DNA of 64,000 bases from NCBI RefSeq assembly GCF_007673235.1, contig NZ_VDZH01000003.1, forward strand, positions 219,158 through 283,157, given 5' to 3'. The stretch's first letter is position 1. Each line of letters starts with the position of its first letter. This DNA is from Curtobacterium pusillum. Its GTDB lineage: Bacteria > Actinomycetota > Actinomycetes > Actinomycetales > Microbacteriaceae. Shown in pieces: positions 53,891 to 63,825 of the stretch. The position numbers and the translations under genes are program-made. The notes beneath the pieces were generated by a model. It was not told the DNA's origin and did not search any database. It saw nothing but the letters and a program-made list of their open reading frames with translations.

Positions 53891-54379
53891 TCACTCGCCG
53901 CGGTAGCGCCCCCGCAGCTCGGCGTAGCGCGCGTCCCAGTCGAACGCCGCGATGCCGTCGACATCCCCGGCGAGATCGAGTTCGAGCAGCTCGAGGTACG
54001 TGTGCCACCCCGGCGCGTAGTCCCGCCCGCCGACGCCGTCGTGCTCGAGCCGGAGGGCCGCACCGCCCGCCACGGGCTCGACCGTGACGGTGATCGTCGT
54101 CTCCTGTTCCTCGCTGGCGTGCCAGGTGGTCGTGAACGTGCGCGGGGCGTCGCACGCCGTGACCGTGCCCTCGGTGAAGACCGTGCCGTCGTCGTACCGC
54201 GCGAGCCAGCGGCCGCCGAGGCGGAACTCCCCTTCGTACGGGGCCATCCACCGCGAAAGCCGTTCGGGGTCGGTGATGGCGTCCCAGAGGTCCTCGACGG
54301 TGGTCGGGTAGGTCTGGGCGAAGCGGATGAGGTACCCGCCGGAGGGCGAGTCCTCGACGGTGCCGTCGGTGGTGCGCAT
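53891..54379 (-). CDS. SRPBCC/AHSA1 family protein
   Basis: The 162-residue START-fold protein has the AHSA1 pattern: a first strand YLIRFAQTYPTTVEDLWDAITDPERLSRW and the C-terminal helix block WHTYLELLELDLAG. It begins one base beyond the ArsR stop, so the two genes form a coupled pair. In such pairs the SRPBCC protein is usually a small-molecule-binding partner or target; the ligand is unknown. Confidence 0.85.
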   Translation of the reverse strand: MRTTDGTVEDSPSGGYLIRFAQTYPTTVEDLWDAITDPERLSRWMAPYEGEFRLGGRWLARYDDGTVFTEGTVTACDAPRTFTTTWHASEEQETTITVTVEPVAGGAALRLEHDGVGGRDYAPGWHTYLELLELDLAGDVDGIAAFDWDARYAELRGRYRGE

Positions 54380-54380
54380 G

Positions 54381-54737
54381 TCAGTGCTCCTCGGGGTGGA
54401 CGTCGGGCGGCGCACCCGGAGCACGTCGACCCCGGGCGATCTCGGTCGTGAGGGCGTCGAGCCGTTGCCGCCAGAGGGCGCGGTACCGTTCGACGGCGCG
54501 GTCGAGTTCCTCGACGGCGCGGGGCTCCAGTCGGTAGACGCGTGCGGTCCCCCGCGGTGCCGCCGTGGCGAACCCGGCGTCGCGCAGGACGCGCAGGTGC
54601 CGGGAGACCGCGGGCTGGGAGATGCCGAACTCCCCTGCGATGACGTCGGTCAGCGCACCGGCTGTCCGGTCTCCTTCGGCGAGGAGTTCCGTGAGCCGGC
54701 GTCGGACAGGGTCACCGAGGACGTCGAAGGCGTGCAC
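54381..54737 (-). CDS. ArsR-family winged-helix regulator
   Basis: The 118-residue protein has the HTH core LTDVIAGEFGISQPAVSRHLRVLRDAGF and no obvious Cys metal-binding box, so it resembles the metal-independent SdpR/SRPBCC-linked ArsR group. The start is GTG with TAGAGT 6 nt upstream. The palindrome at 54749-54764 overlaps this -10 region, implying autorepression of the ArsR-SRPBCC operon. Confidence 0.9.
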   Translation of the reverse strand: MHAFDVLGDPVRRRLTELLAEGDRTAGALTDVIAGEFGISQPAVSRHLRVLRDAGFATAAPRGTARVYRLEPRAVEELDRAVERYRALWRQRLDALTTEIARGRRAPGAPPDVHPEEH

Positions 54738-54743
54738 ACCGAC

Positions 54744-54764
54744 ACTCTATAACCGCGGTGTTAT
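54744..54764 (-). promoter_or_regulatory. ArsR operon promoter and operator candidate
   Basis: -10 TAGAGT (54744-54749 on the minus strand) abuts ATAAC-CGCGGT-GTTAT (54749-54764), a perfect inverted repeat with 5-bp arms and a 6-nt spacer. Confidence 0.6.
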
Positions 54765-54775
54765 GAAGTCGAGGG

Positions 54776-55894
54776 TCAGCCGCGCGGCTTCCCGAACGCC
54801 GACGGACCCGTCCGGGTGTCCAGGTCCGCGGTCGCACGCCGCTCCGACTCCACGATGCCGCGGAGCGCCACGAGGGCTGCCGACGTGACGGCGACGTGGG
54901 ACGGGTTCTCCCGCGAGGCGTCGAGCGCCCGCTCGACCTCCGCGATGGCGTCGTCGCCCTCCTCTTCCGGGCACTCCCCGCGGATGACGCACGAGAGCTG
55001 TCGCATCGCCTTCGCCAGCGGCTCCGCGAACGCCGGATCGGGCCGACCGAGCCCCTCGGACACCGGGCCGGAACGAGCGACCAGTTCGGTGAGGTCCGTC
55101 GTGTACCAGGCCACGCGCTCCAGTGCACGGAAGCGCGCACCGTCCTGCTCGAGCCGGGCGCGCGAACCACGGAGCGCCCCGCGGGGGTTCAGCCGACGAC
55201 TCTCGTGCGCGATCGACACCCGCGACCGCACGTCGGCGATCGCACGGTCGAGCCGGTCCTGCTGGCGGTCCCACGCCTTCTCGTCGCGCGTTCCTTCCTC
55301 GAGGACGTTCGCGAGCCCCTCGAGGTGGTCGGCGAGGACCTCGTTGACCGCGTCGATGCGGTGCTCGGCGTCCCAGAAGTGCAGGGGCGGGAAGACGAGG
55401 AAGTTCACGAGGAGGCCGACCACGACGCCGACGGCCATCTGCACGAGGTACCCCAGCGAGTAGCCCTCGGCGTGTGCTCCGCCGACGAGCAGGACGAACA
55501 GCGCCGCGGTGGACACCCACGAGCTGCCCTCCCCGAGCACCCGGAACCCACCCACGAGCACCCCGATGCCCACGGCCAGCGCGACGGCGAGGAACCCGGG
55601 GTCACCGACCCACATCGTGAACCCGGCGATGACGATGCCGAGCGCGATCCCGATCAGCGTCTGGACCCCGCTCCGGATGCCCGCGAACACCGTCGTCTGC
55701 ATCGCCACGACGGCGCCGAGCGGGGCGTAGTACGGGTACTCCGCCGCGACGCCGGGGACGTGCCGGGCGAGGAACCACGCGATCACCGCGGCTGCTGCCG
55801 CCTTCGCGGCGTGCAGCAGGCGTGGCTGCGTCCCGGAGGTCCGGCTCCACCGCCAGAGGCGGGTGCCCACCCCCGCCACGTGCTCGAACGGCAT
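54776..55894 (-). CDS. FUSC-family membrane protein
   Basis: The 372-residue protein starts at the ATG with GAGAGGAAG upstream. It has about six helices in the first half (AAKAAAAAVIAWFLARHVPG ... GVVVGLLVNFLVFPP), then a soluble helical segment rich in Glu and Arg, matching FUSC/YccS-like (aromatic acid exporter) proteins. The substrate is unknown. A promoter is expected in the gap to rplQ. Confidence 0.83.
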   Translation of the reverse strand: MPFEHVAGVGTRLWRWSRTSGTQPRLLHAAKAAAAAVIAWFLARHVPGVAAEYPYYAPLGAVVAMQTTVFAGIRSGVQTLIGIALGIVIAGFTMWVGDPGFLAVALAVGIGVLVGGFRVLGEGSSWVSTAALFVLLVGGAHAEGYSLGYLVQMAVGVVVGLLVNFLVFPPLHFWDAEHRIDAVNEVLADHLEGLANVLEEGTRDEKAWDRQQDRLDRAIADVRSRVSIAHESRRLNPRGALRGSRARLEQDGARFRALERVAWYTTDLTELVARSGPVSEGLGRPDPAFAEPLAKAMRQLSCVIRGECPEEEGDDAIAEVERALDASRENPSHVAVTSAALVALRGIVESERRATADLDTRTGPSAFGKPRG

Positions 55895-55983
55895 CGCTTC
55901 CTCTCGTCGTGTCGGCCGGTCACGATACGGGCCCGCGGCTGGGAGACCGGGCTGATCCGCGTTCTGCGACCTGCGCCGCTGTC

Positions 55984-56025
55984 GGCCTGGAGGCACGTGG
56001 CGGGCCCGCACCGCGCCTCCAGGCC
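55984..56025. repeat. Full copy of dispersed CTGGAGGC palindrome
   Basis: A 42-nt inverted repeat (GGCCTGGAGGC ... GCCTCCAGGCC) of the same length as the 42906-42947 copy, with three arm mismatches, between the FUSC gene and rplQ. Confidence 0.8.
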
Positions 56026-56048
56026 GCCTCCTGGTCGCCCCCAGAACG

Positions 56049-56088
56049 CGAGGAAGCCCCCGCAACGCATGTTGCGGGGGCTTCCTCG
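56049..56088 (-). terminator. Terminator of the infA-rplQ ribosomal operon
   Basis: 18-bp perfect stem (CGAGGAAGCCCCCGCAAC at 56049-56066; complement at 56071-56088, loop GCAT) begins 14 nt beyond the rplQ stop. Confidence 0.88.
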
Positions 56089-56102
56089 TGGTGGTGCTGA
56101 GG

Positions 56103-56693
56103 TTACTTGGCGTCGTCCGACTTCTCGGCGTCGTCAGACTTCGTCGCGGCGTCTTCCTCGACCTCGGCGGCAGCCTCGGTGTCGGCCTCCTCGGCGACGG
56201 GAGCGGACTCCTCGGTGGTCTCGGTCTCCTCGACCGGGGCCTCCTCGGTGCTCGTCTCGTCGGCTGCGGGCTCCTCGACCGGCGCGGCGGCGGCCGGAGC
56301 CGACTTGCGCGTGACGGGGGCCGGCGTGCTCGAGAGCGGCTCGAGGACGAGCTCGATCGACGCGAGGGGAGCGTTGTCGCCCTTGCGGAAACCGAGCTTC
56401 GTGATGCGGGTGTAGCCGCCCGGACGCTCCTCGACCTGCGGAGCGATCTCGGTGAACAGCGTGTGCACGACGGACTTGTCGCGCAGGATGCTGATCACGC
56501 GACGACGCGCGTGAAGGTCGCCACGCTTCGCGAACGTGATGAGACGCTCGGCGACGGGACGGAGGCGCTTGGCCTTCGTCTCGGTGGTCGTGATGCGACC
56601 GTGCGTGAAGAGGGCGTTGGCGAGGTTGCTCAGGAGCAGGCGCTCGTGGGCGGGGCCGCCACCGAGGCGGGGGCCCTTGGTGGGCTTCGGCAT
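56103..56693 (-). CDS. rplQ: 50S ribosomal protein L17
   Basis: The first ~120 residues are L17 ([45 protein letters not shown]). The last ~75 residues are an acidic tail of Ala, Glu, Thr, Ser and Asp typical of actinobacterial L17. It follows rpoA by 66 nt as usual; truA, its normal neighbour, lies 9 kb away. Confidence 0.97.
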   Translation of the reverse strand: MPKPTKGPRLGGGPAHERLLLSNLANALFTHGRITTTETKAKRLRPVAERLITFAKRGDLHARRRVISILRDKSVVHTLFTEIAPQVEERPGGYTRITKLGFRKGDNAPLASIELVLEPLSSTPAPVTRKSAPAAAAPVEEPAADETSTEEAPVEETETTEESAPVAEEADTEAAAEVEEDAATKSDDAEKSDDAK

Positions 56694-56759
56694 GTCAGTT
56701 CTCCAGTGGTGATGGTGTTGCGCGCTGCGTCAGCGGCGCGCGTGCGCGTCAGCGCGAGG

Positions 56760-57755
56760 TCAGTTGTTGGACTCGTCCTCGTCGTACCCGCTGTAGAAGT
56801 GGGCGCCGTCGAATCCGGGGACGGTGTCCTTGAGGGACAGGCCGAGCTCGGTGAGCTTGTCCTTGACCTCGTCCACCGACTTCTGACCGAAGTTGCGGAT
56901 GTTCATGAGCTGCGTCTCCGACAGGGCGACGAGCTCGGACACCGTGTTGATGCCCTCCCGCTTGAGGCAGTTGTAGCTGCGGACCGACAGGTCGAGGTCC
57001 TCGATCGGGGTCTGCAGCTCGTTCGAGAGCACGGCGTCGACCGGCGCGGGGCCGATCTCGATGCCCTCGGCCGCGGTGTTGAGCTCGCGGGCGAGCCCGA
57101 ACAGCTCGACGAGCGTCCGACCAGCCGACGCGATGGCGTCGCGCGGCGTGATGGCCGGCTTCGACTCGACGTCGACGACCAGGCGGTCGAAGTCCGTGCG
57201 CTCACCGGCACGCGTCGCCTCGACGCGGTAGGTGACCTTGAGGACGGGCGAGTAGATCGAGTCGATCGGGATCTGACCGGCTTCGCTGAACTCCGAACGG
57301 TTCTGCGTCGCCGAGACGTAGCCACGGCCACGCTCGATCGTCAGCTCGAGCTCGAAGCGCGCGGTGTCGTTCAGGGTCGCGATGACGAGGTCCGGGTTGT
57401 GGATCTCGACGCCGGCCGGCGCGGAGATGTCCGCGGCGGTGACCTGACCGGCACCCTGCTTGCGCAGGTACGCCGTGATGGGCTCGTCGTGCTCGCTGGA
57501 GACGACCAGGCTCTTGATGTTGAGGATGATCTCGGTGACGTCTTCCTTGACACCGGGAACGGTGCTGAACTCGTGGAGGACGCCGTCGATGCGGATGCTG
57601 GTGACAGCCGCGCCGGGGATCGAGGAGAGGAGCGTGCGGCGCAGCGAGTTGCCGAGGGTGTAACCGAAGCCCGGCTCGAGCGGCTCGATGACGAAGCGCG
57701 AGCGGAACTCGGAGATCGATTCCTCGGTCAGGGTGGGGCGCTGTGCAATGAGCAC
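56760..57755 (-). CDS. rpoA: RNA polymerase alpha subunit
   Basis: The 331-residue alpha starts with [11 protein letters not shown] at a GTG at 57755 (AAAGGA 9 nt upstream), which matches known starts; the extension to 57794 is rejected. The N-terminal assembly domain ([21 protein letters not shown]) and the C-terminal domain ([37 protein letters not shown]) are intact. Confidence 0.98.
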   Translation of the reverse strand: MLIAQRPTLTEESISEFRSRFVIEPLEPGFGYTLGNSLRRTLLSSIPGAAVTSIRIDGVLHEFSTVPGVKEDVTEIILNIKSLVVSSEHDEPITAYLRKQGAGQVTAADISAPAGVEIHNPDLVIATLNDTARFELELTIERGRGYVSATQNRSEFSEAGQIPIDSIYSPVLKVTYRVEATRAGERTDFDRLVVDVESKPAITPRDAIASAGRTLVELFGLARELNTAAEGIEIGPAPVDAVLSNELQTPIEDLDLSVRSYNCLKREGINTVSELVALSETQLMNIRNFGQKSVDEVKDKLTELGLSLKDTVPGFDGAHFYSGYDEDESNN

Positions 57756-57960
57756 TGTGGGATTCCTTTCGGCGGAGTGTCCGCTATATGACACTCGGCG
57801 GTACGACGGGGCCGACCGGGCCCCGACGGGTCTGTTGAGTTGTGATCACGCGCACCGAGGTGCGCGATCGAACGACCAGGAATGGCCGCGGGCCCCGCCC
57901 GGCCCCGTCGGAGTGGATCCGATCAGGGGACGAGCAGGGCGCGGCCGGTTGCTCCTCGCG

Positions 57961-58359
<399 letters not shown>

Positions 58360-58368
58360 CGGGGTCTC

Positions 58369-58743
58369 CTATCGAGCCTTCTTCTTGCCTGCCACGGTGC
58401 GCTTCGGTCCCTTGCGGGTACGCGCGTTGGTCTTGGTGCGCTGACCGCGCACCGGGAGACCACGACGGTGGCGAAGACCCTCGTAGCTACCGATCTCGAC
58501 CTTGCGGCGGATGTCGGCTGCGACCTCGCGGCGGAGGTCACCCTCCACCTTGAAGTTGCCCTCGATGAAGTCACGGAGGGCGACGAGCTGGTCGTCGGTC
58601 AGGTCCTTGACGCGGATGTCACCGGAGATACCGGTCTCGGCGAGTGCCTGGACCGCGCGGGTACGGCCGACGCCGTAGATGTACGTGAGTGCGATCTCCA
58701 CGCGCTTCTCGCGCGGGATGTCGACGCCTGCTAGACGTGCCAT
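58369..58743 (-). CDS. rpsM: 30S ribosomal protein S13
   Basis: The 124-residue S13 has [26 protein letters not shown] and the C-terminal [20 protein letters not shown] that contacts the tRNAs. Second ribosomal gene after rpmJ in the alpha operon. Confidence 0.98.
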   Translation of the reverse strand: MARLAGVDIPREKRVEIALTYIYGVGRTRAVQALAETGISGDIRVKDLTDDQLVALRDFIEGNFKVEGDLRREVAADIRRKVEIGSYEGLRHRRGLPVRGQRTKTNARTRKGPKRTVAGKKKAR

Positions 58744-58905
58744 GTGATGGCTGCTCCTGTTGTCGATGGAGGTGTGGAGCAGTACCGGTGCTCGGGCCTC
58801 CGACCCGAGGTGTCCCCGCTCGCGCGGTTCTTGGTACTGCGTTCGATGTTGAGTTGTGGTTCCTGCGCAGGCCGCCCGAGGGCGATCCGCATCAGGCAGC
58901 CGGGA

Positions 58906-59022
58906 CTAGCCCTGGCGCTGCTTGTGACGCGGGTTGCTCTTGCAGATCACCATGACGCGGCCCTTGCGGCGAATGACACGGCAGTGCTCGCAGATGGGCT
59001 TGACGCTGGGGTTGACCTTCAT
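58906..59022 (-). CDS. rpmJ: 50S ribosomal protein L36
   Basis: The 38-residue protein [20 protein letters not shown]... has the zinc pattern of C+ L36: Cys11, Cys14, Cys27 and His33. It begins 70 nt downstream of infA and precedes rpsM. The presence of these zinc ligands makes this the zinc-containing paralogue; a zinc-free copy elsewhere would be expected if the strain responds to zinc limitation through Zur. Confidence 0.95.
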   Translation of the reverse strand: MKVNPSVKPICEHCRVIRRKGRVMVICKSNPRHKQRQG

Positions 59023-59092
59023 TGTTGTTTCCTCGTGCTCGCTGGCTTCGTGCCCGGCAGGGTTGCCGAGCCGTTCCTTTCCAGCTCGCGGA

Positions 59093-59314
59093 TCACTTGT
59101 AGCGGTAGACGATCCGGCCGCGGGTCAGGTCGTACGGGCTCAGCTCCACGATCACGCGGTCCTCGGGGAGGATGCGGATGTAGTGCTGGCGCATCTTCCC
59201 GGAGATGTGCGCGAGGACCTTGTGTCCGTTGGTCAGCTCAACGCGGAACATCGCGTTGGGCAGAGCTTCGAGCACCGAGCCTTCGATCTCGATGACGCCG
59301 TCTTTCTTGGCCAT
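59093..59314 (-). CDS. infA: Translation initiation factor IF-1
   Basis: The 73-residue IF-1 starts [20 protein letters not shown] and ends [10 protein letters not shown]. The longer open frame to 59398 is rejected because the known start and length are MAKKDGV. It heads the infA-rpmJ-rpsM-rpsK-rpoA-rplQ cluster under its own promoter. Confidence 0.98.
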   Translation of the reverse strand: MAKKDGVIEIEGSVLEALPNAMFRVELTNGHKVLAHISGKMRQHYIRILPEDRVIVELSPYDLTRGRIVYRYK

Positions 59315-59409
59315 AGCCTCACTGTCGCTTGGTTGGAGAACCGGTGTGATCCCCGAGCCGGTCTGCGGGTCGGGCGCCACGCCAAGAAGGCATGGCACAC
59401 CAAAGATCG

Positions 59410-59438
59410 ATCTTATGTGGTAAACCCAGGATTGCCAA
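59410..59438 (-). promoter_or_regulatory. infA: Promoter of the infA ribosomal operon
   Basis: On the minus strand -35 TTGGCA (59433-59438) and -10 TAAGAT (59410-59415) with an exact 17-nt spacer, about 95 nt upstream of infA. This is the strongest sigma-70-like match in the window apart from groES. In 59315-59602 no further gene was seen. Confidence 0.82.
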
Positions 59439-59602
59439 GTGGAGGCCGCGAAGTCCCCACGTCTGGGGCTTCACAGACGTGCCTGAGCGTTCCACAGTGG
59501 TTTGTCGGCGGCTTCCGGGCCACCGCATGTCACCGGACCCTAGCGTGACCCGCAGCCTCGTCCGCGCCGCACGACCGCGCCGGACCACCGAACGGAGACC
59601 AC

Positions 59603-60877
59603 GTGCCCGACGCCACTCGACGCCCGCTCGCCCGCCACGGCCGGCTCCCCCGCCGTCGCGGGTGGACGACGCTCGCCTCGATCGTCGCGTCCGCCCTCGC
59701 GGTCGTCCTGGTGAGCGGCACGAGCGTGGCCGCCATCGCCGGGGCGCAGCTCGCCAGTGCGCCGAAGACCGTCAAGCTCAGCACGGACGACCAGAGCACC
59801 GCCCAGACCGCCGACATCACCGCCATCAAGGGCGGCGCGAACATCCTGCTCATCGGCAGCGACACCCGGGTGGGCCAGTTCGACTCGGACGAGGACGTCG
59901 AGGGCGCCCGCAACGACGTCACGATGCTGATCCACATCTCGCAGGACCACCAGCAGCTCACGGCGATCAGCTTCCCGCGCGACCTCATGGTGCCGATCCC
60001 GGCGTGCACCAACCCCGAGACGGGGACCGCGTACCCGGCGGCCACGTCGGCGCAGTTCAACACGGCCCTCGGCAACGGCGGTGTCTCGTGCGTGGTCGAC
60101 ACCGTCGAGAACCTCACCGGGCTGAGCATCCCCTACGCCGGCCTCATCACCTTCGACGGCGTCATCGAGATGTCGAACGCGCTCGGCGGCGTCGACGTCT
60201 GCGTGGCCGAGCCGATCAACGACACCTACACGGGCCTGCACCTCACCGCGGGCTCCCACAACCTCGAGGGGTCGGACGCACTCGCCTTCCTCCGCACCCG
60301 GCACGGCGTCGGCGACGGCAGCGACCTCGCCCGCATCAGCTCCCAGCAGGTGTTCCTGTCGGCGCTCCTCCGGAAGGTGACCGCCGACGGCACCCTCTCG
60401 AACCCGATCACGCTCTACAAGCTCGCCGGCGCCGCGCTCTCGAACATGACCCTGTCCGACGGTCTCGCACAGGCACGCACGCTCGTCGGGCTCGCCGGCG
60501 CACTGCGCGGCATGAGCACCGCGAACATGCTCTTCGTGCAGTACCCCGTCGCGGACGACCCGGCGGACAGCGCGCGCGTGATCGTCGACCAGGACGCGGC
60601 GCACACCCTCAACGTCGCGCTGCAGAACGACCAGAAGACCTCGCTGAGCGACTCCAGCACGGGGCGGGCGTCCGAGGAGTCCGGTACCGCGAGCGGCACG
60701 GCGACCACGGCTCCGTCGACGGGCACCTCAGCTGGTTCCACCGGATCGAGCGGGTCGTCGTCGGGCACGAGCACGGGGGCGGCCACGAGCACGGCGACCA
60801 CCTCGTCGACGCCGTTGCCCTCGTCGATCACCGGGCAGAGCGCGTCCGAGGAGACCTGCTCCGTCGGCAACAACTGA
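59603..60877 (+). CDS. LytR-CpsA-Psr (LCP) family protein
   Basis: The 424-residue protein starts at a GTG (CGGAG upstream) and has a basic N-terminus, one signal-anchor helix (about 22-43) and the LCP domain (about 75-275): ILLIGSDTR, ARNDVTMLIHI, AISFPRDLMVPIP, LEGSDALAFLRTRH. LCP enzymes attach glycopolymers to peptidoglycan using pyrophosphate-linked lipid donors. The C-terminus is Ser/Thr/Gly-rich. The gene lies on the plus strand between map and infA, interrupting the usual secY-adk-map-infA order. Confidence 0.9.
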   Translation: MPDATRRPLARHGRLPRRRGWTTLASIVASALAVVLVSGTSVAAIAGAQLASAPKTVKLSTDDQSTAQTADITAIKGGANILLIGSDTRVGQFDSDEDVEGARNDVTMLIHISQDHQQLTAISFPRDLMVPIPACTNPETGTAYPAATSAQFNTALGNGGVSCVVDTVENLTGLSIPYAGLITFDGVIEMSNALGGVDVCVAEPINDTYTGLHLTAGSHNLEGSDALAFLRTRHGVGDGSDLARISSQQVFLSALLRKVTADGTLSNPITLYKLAGAALSNMTLSDGLAQARTLVGLAGALRGMSTANMLFVQYPVADDPADSARVIVDQDAAHTLNVALQNDQKTSLSDSSTGRASEESGTASGTATTAPSTGTSAGSTGSSGSSSGTSTGAATSTATTSSTPLPSSITGQSASEETCSVGNN

Positions 60878-60900
60878 GCCGAGAATCGGGCTCCGCGAGG

Positions 60901-60968
60901 CGAGACTCGGGCGCAGCGACGGTTCTCGCGCCGCACGGCGCGAGAACCGTCGCTCGGACCGAGTCTCG
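60901..60968 (+). terminator. Large hairpin after the LCP gene
   Basis: An inner 18-bp perfect stem (60916-60933 / 60936-60953, 2-nt loop) is flanked by an outer 10-bp pairing (CGAGACTCGG at 60901-60910 with 60959-60968). GAGACTCGGG is shared with 45792-45808, suggesting a third repeat family. Confidence 0.8.
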
Positions 60969-61023
60969 GGCGGACGCATCCGGGCTGGGACCAGCCGGAC
61001 GGGAGCCGCGTGGCGGGGCCGCG

Positions 61024-61077
61024 CCGTGCCTCCAGGCCGACAGATGGGGACCACGCACCTGCCTGGAGGCGCGACCT
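61024..61077. repeat. Copy of dispersed CTGGAGGC repeat at the map 3' end
   Basis: Arms GTGCCTCCAGGC (61026-61037) and GCCTGGAGGCGC (61061-61072) face each other across 23 nt between the LCP hairpin and the convergent map stop at 61076. Confidence 0.7.
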
Positions 61078-61909
61078 ACGGGATCGGGACCGGCGTCACA
61101 CCCAGCGGGGCCAGGCCCGCAGCGCCGCCGTCGGCGGCGGTCAGGACCCAGATGCCGTCCGCGTGGACCGCGATGCTGTGCTCCCAGTGCGCGGCGTCCG
61201 ACCCGTCGAGGGTCCGGACGGTCCAGTCGTCGTCGTCCGTCGAGCTGTCGATCGTGCCGGCGGTGACCATGGGCTCGATCGCGACCACGAGTCCCGGGCG
61301 GATCGCCGGACCCGCGCCGCGGACGCGGTAGTTGAAGACCGGCGGGTCCTCGTGCATGGACCGGCCGATGCCGTGCCCGGTGTAGTCCTCCACGATGCCC
61401 CACGCACCGGTCTCGTCGATGGCGTCCTCGATGACGGCGCCGACCTCGTGCAGGTTCCTGGCGTGCGCCAACGCGGCGATCCCGTGCCAGAGCGCACGCT
61501 CGGTGGTGTCGCAGAGCGTCTGCCGTGCTGCCGTGACGCCGGCGTCGCCGCCGGGCACGACCACGGTGAACGCGCTGTCGCCGTTCCACCCGTCGACCTC
61601 GGCGCCGGCGTCGACCGACACGATGTCGCCGGGCTGGAGCACCCGGTCGCCGGGGATGCCGTGCACGATCTCGTCGTTCACGGAGACGCACAGCGTGTGG
61701 CGGTACCCCGGCACGAGCTGGAAGTTCGGGATGCCGCCGCCGTCACGGATGACTGCCTCGGCGATCGCGTCGAGTTCGCCGGTCGTCGTTCCCGGACGGA
61801 CCGCTTCACAGACCGCCGTCAGGGCGGCCTCGGTCAGTTGCCCGGGCCGCACCATCGCGCGGAGTTCCTCGGGGGTCTTGTAGATCGAGGGCTTGCGGAA
61901 GCGGACCAC
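61076..61909 (-). CDS. map: Methionine aminopeptidase, type I
   Basis: The 277-residue enzyme removes N-terminal Met. It has metal-site motifs HGIPGDRVLQPGDIVSVDAGAEVDGWNGDSAFT, TGHGIGRSMHEDP and AIEPMVTAGTID. Adk starts 6 nt upstream. The usual downstream partner infA is separated from it by the LCP gene. Confidence 0.96.
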   Translation of the reverse strand: MVRFRKPSIYKTPEELRAMVRPGQLTEAALTAVCEAVRPGTTTGELDAIAEAVIRDGGGIPNFQLVPGYRHTLCVSVNDEIVHGIPGDRVLQPGDIVSVDAGAEVDGWNGDSAFTVVVPGGDAGVTAARQTLCDTTERALWHGIAALAHARNLHEVGAVIEDAIDETGAWGIVEDYTGHGIGRSMHEDPPVFNYRVRGAGPAIRPGLVVAIEPMVTAGTIDSSTDDDDWTVRTLDGSDAAHWEHSIAVHADGIWVLTAADGGAAGLAPLGVTPVPIP

Positions 61910-61915
61910 GCGGGG

Positions 61916-62506
61916 TCAGACGCCCGCGGTCAGCCCACGCGACGACAGCGCCGCCTGGATCCGGTCACCGACCTCGTCGATGCCACCGAGGCCGTCGACG
62001 TCGACCACGAGGCCACGCTCGCCGTAGGCGGCCACGATCGGAGCGGTCTGCTCCGTGTAGACCTGCTGGCGACGACGGATCGTCTCCTCGTTGTCGTCGC
62101 TGCGGCCCTGCTCCTCGGCGCGCTTCAGGAGACGGCCCACGAGCTCGTCCTGGTCGGCGACGAGCTGGATGACCGCGTCGATGCCCGTGCCCTGCTCGGC
62201 GAGCAGCGCGTCGAGGTACTCGACCTGCCCGACCGTGCGGGGGTAGCCGTCGAGCAGGAACCCGCCCTCGGCGTCGGCCTCGTTGAGGCGGGACTTCACG
62301 AGCTCGTTCGTCAGGGAGTCCGGGACGTAGTCGCCGGCGTCCATGATCGCCTTGGCCTGCACACCGAGCGGCGTGCCCTCTGCCACGTTCTTGCGGAAGA
62401 TGTCACCCGTCGAGACCGCGGGGATCCCGAAGGCCTCGGCGATACGACCGGCCTGGGTGCCCTTCCCGGCTCCGGGAGGTCCGACGATGATGAGACGTGC
62501 GCTCAA
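61916..62506 (-). CDS. adk: Adenylate kinase (short-LID form)
   Basis: The 196-residue Adk has P-loop [19 protein letters not shown]-binding [21 protein letters not shown] and a short LID without the zinc-binding domain, which fits the reduced length. It overlaps secY by 4 nt. Confidence 0.97.
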   Translation of the reverse strand: MSARLIIVGPPGAGKGTQAGRIAEAFGIPAVSTGDIFRKNVAEGTPLGVQAKAIMDAGDYVPDSLTNELVKSRLNEADAEGGFLLDGYPRTVGQVEYLDALLAEQGTGIDAVIQLVADQDELVGRLLKRAEEQGRSDDNEETIRRRQQVYTEQTAPIVAAYGERGLVVDVDGLGGIDEVGDRIQAALSSRGLTAGV

Positions 62507-63825
62507 CGGAGAAGCCCTTCGTAGTGACGCTGCTGCAGCTGCGAGTCGATCTGCTTCACGGTCTCGAGGCCGACACCCACGATGATGAGGATGCTCGCGC
62601 CGCCGAACGGGAAGTTCTGGTTCGCACCGAAGAACGCCAGTGCGCCCAGCGGGATCAGTGCGATGAGACCGAGGTACAGGGAGCCGGGCAACGTCACCCG
62701 GGTGAGAACGTAGTCGAGGTACTCAGCGGTGGGTCGACCAGCCCGAATGCCCGGGATGAAGCCGCCGTACTTCTTCATGTTGTCGGCGACCTCTTCGGGG
62801 TTGAAGGTGATCGCGACGTAGAAGTACGTGAACCCGACGATGAGCAGGAAGTACAGCGCCATGTAGAACCAGTTGTCACCCGAGGTCAGGTTGTTCTGGA
62901 TCCACGTCACCCACGCGGCCGGCTCCTTGCCGTCCGACGGCTGGTTGAACTGCGCGACCAGGGCCGGCAGGTAGAGCAGCGACGAGGCGAAGATGACGGG
63001 CACGACGCCGGCCATGTTGACCTTGATCGGGATGTACGTGTTGTTGCCGCCGTACGTGCGGCGACCGACCATGCGCTTGGCGTACTGGACGGGGATGCGC
63101 CGCTGGGACTGCTCGACGAACACGACGGCCATCATGATGACCAGCCCGACGAGGATGACGAACAGGAAGACCTCGAAGCCGTTCGACTGCTCGATGGCCC
63201 AGAGCGCCGACGGGAACTGCGCCGCGATGGACGTGAAGATGAGGAGCGACATGCCGTTGCCGATGCCGCGCTCGGTGACGAGCTCGCCCATCCACATGAT
63301 GAGGCCGGTACCGGCGGTCAGCGTGACGACCATGAGCATGATCGCGTACCAGCTGTCGTTCGAGATGATCGTCGAGCAGGAGGACGAGGCGTTCGTGCCG
63401 AAGAGGGCACCCGAGCGGGCGACCGTGATCAGGGTGGTGGACTGCAGCACGCCCAGCGCGATGGTGAGGTAGCGCGTGTACTGCGTCAGCTTGGCCTGAC
63501 CGGACTGCCCCTCCTTGTAGAGGGCGTCGAAGTGCGGGATGACCACGCGCAGCAGCTGCACGATGATCGACGACGTGATGTACGGCATGATCCCGAGCGC
63601 GAAGACCGAGAGCTTCAGCAGCGCGCCGCCGGAGAACAGGTTGATCAGGTCGTAGAGACCCTGCTGCGACGAGGCGCTGGCGAGACAGGTCTGCACGGAG
63701 GCGTAGTCGACGAACGGCGCGGGGATGTACGACCCCAGGCGGAACAGCGCGATGATCGCGAGGGTGAAGCCGATCTTCTTGCGAAGATCGGGGGTGCGCA
63801 TGATGCGCGCGACCGCTCTGAACAC
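62503..63825 (-). CDS. secY: Preprotein translocase SecY
   Basis: The 440-residue translocon subunit has ten predicted helices and motifs such as [18 protein letters not shown] and [11 protein letters not shown]. It overlaps adk by 4 nt. The start is GTG with CGGAG upstream. Upstream rplO is not present in the window, although 175 nt follow the start. Confidence 0.97.
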   Translation of the reverse strand: MFRAVARIMRTPDLRKKIGFTLAIIALFRLGSYIPAPFVDYASVQTCLASASSQQGLYDLINLFSGGALLKLSVFALGIMPYITSSIIVQLLRVVIPHFDALYKEGQSGQAKLTQYTRYLTIALGVLQSTTLITVARSGALFGTNASSSCSTIISNDSWYAIMLMVVTLTAGTGLIMWMGELVTERGIGNGMSLLIFTSIAAQFPSALWAIEQSNGFEVFLFVILVGLVIMMAVVFVEQSQRRIPVQYAKRMVGRRTYGGNNTYIPIKVNMAGVVPVIFASSLLYLPALVAQFNQPSDGKEPAAWVTWIQNNLTSGDNWFYMALYFLLIVGFTYFYVAITFNPEEVADNMKKYGGFIPGIRAGRPTAEYLDYVLTRVTLPGSLYLGLIALIPLGALAFFGANQNFPFGGASILIIVGVGLETVKQIDSQLQQRHYEGLLR

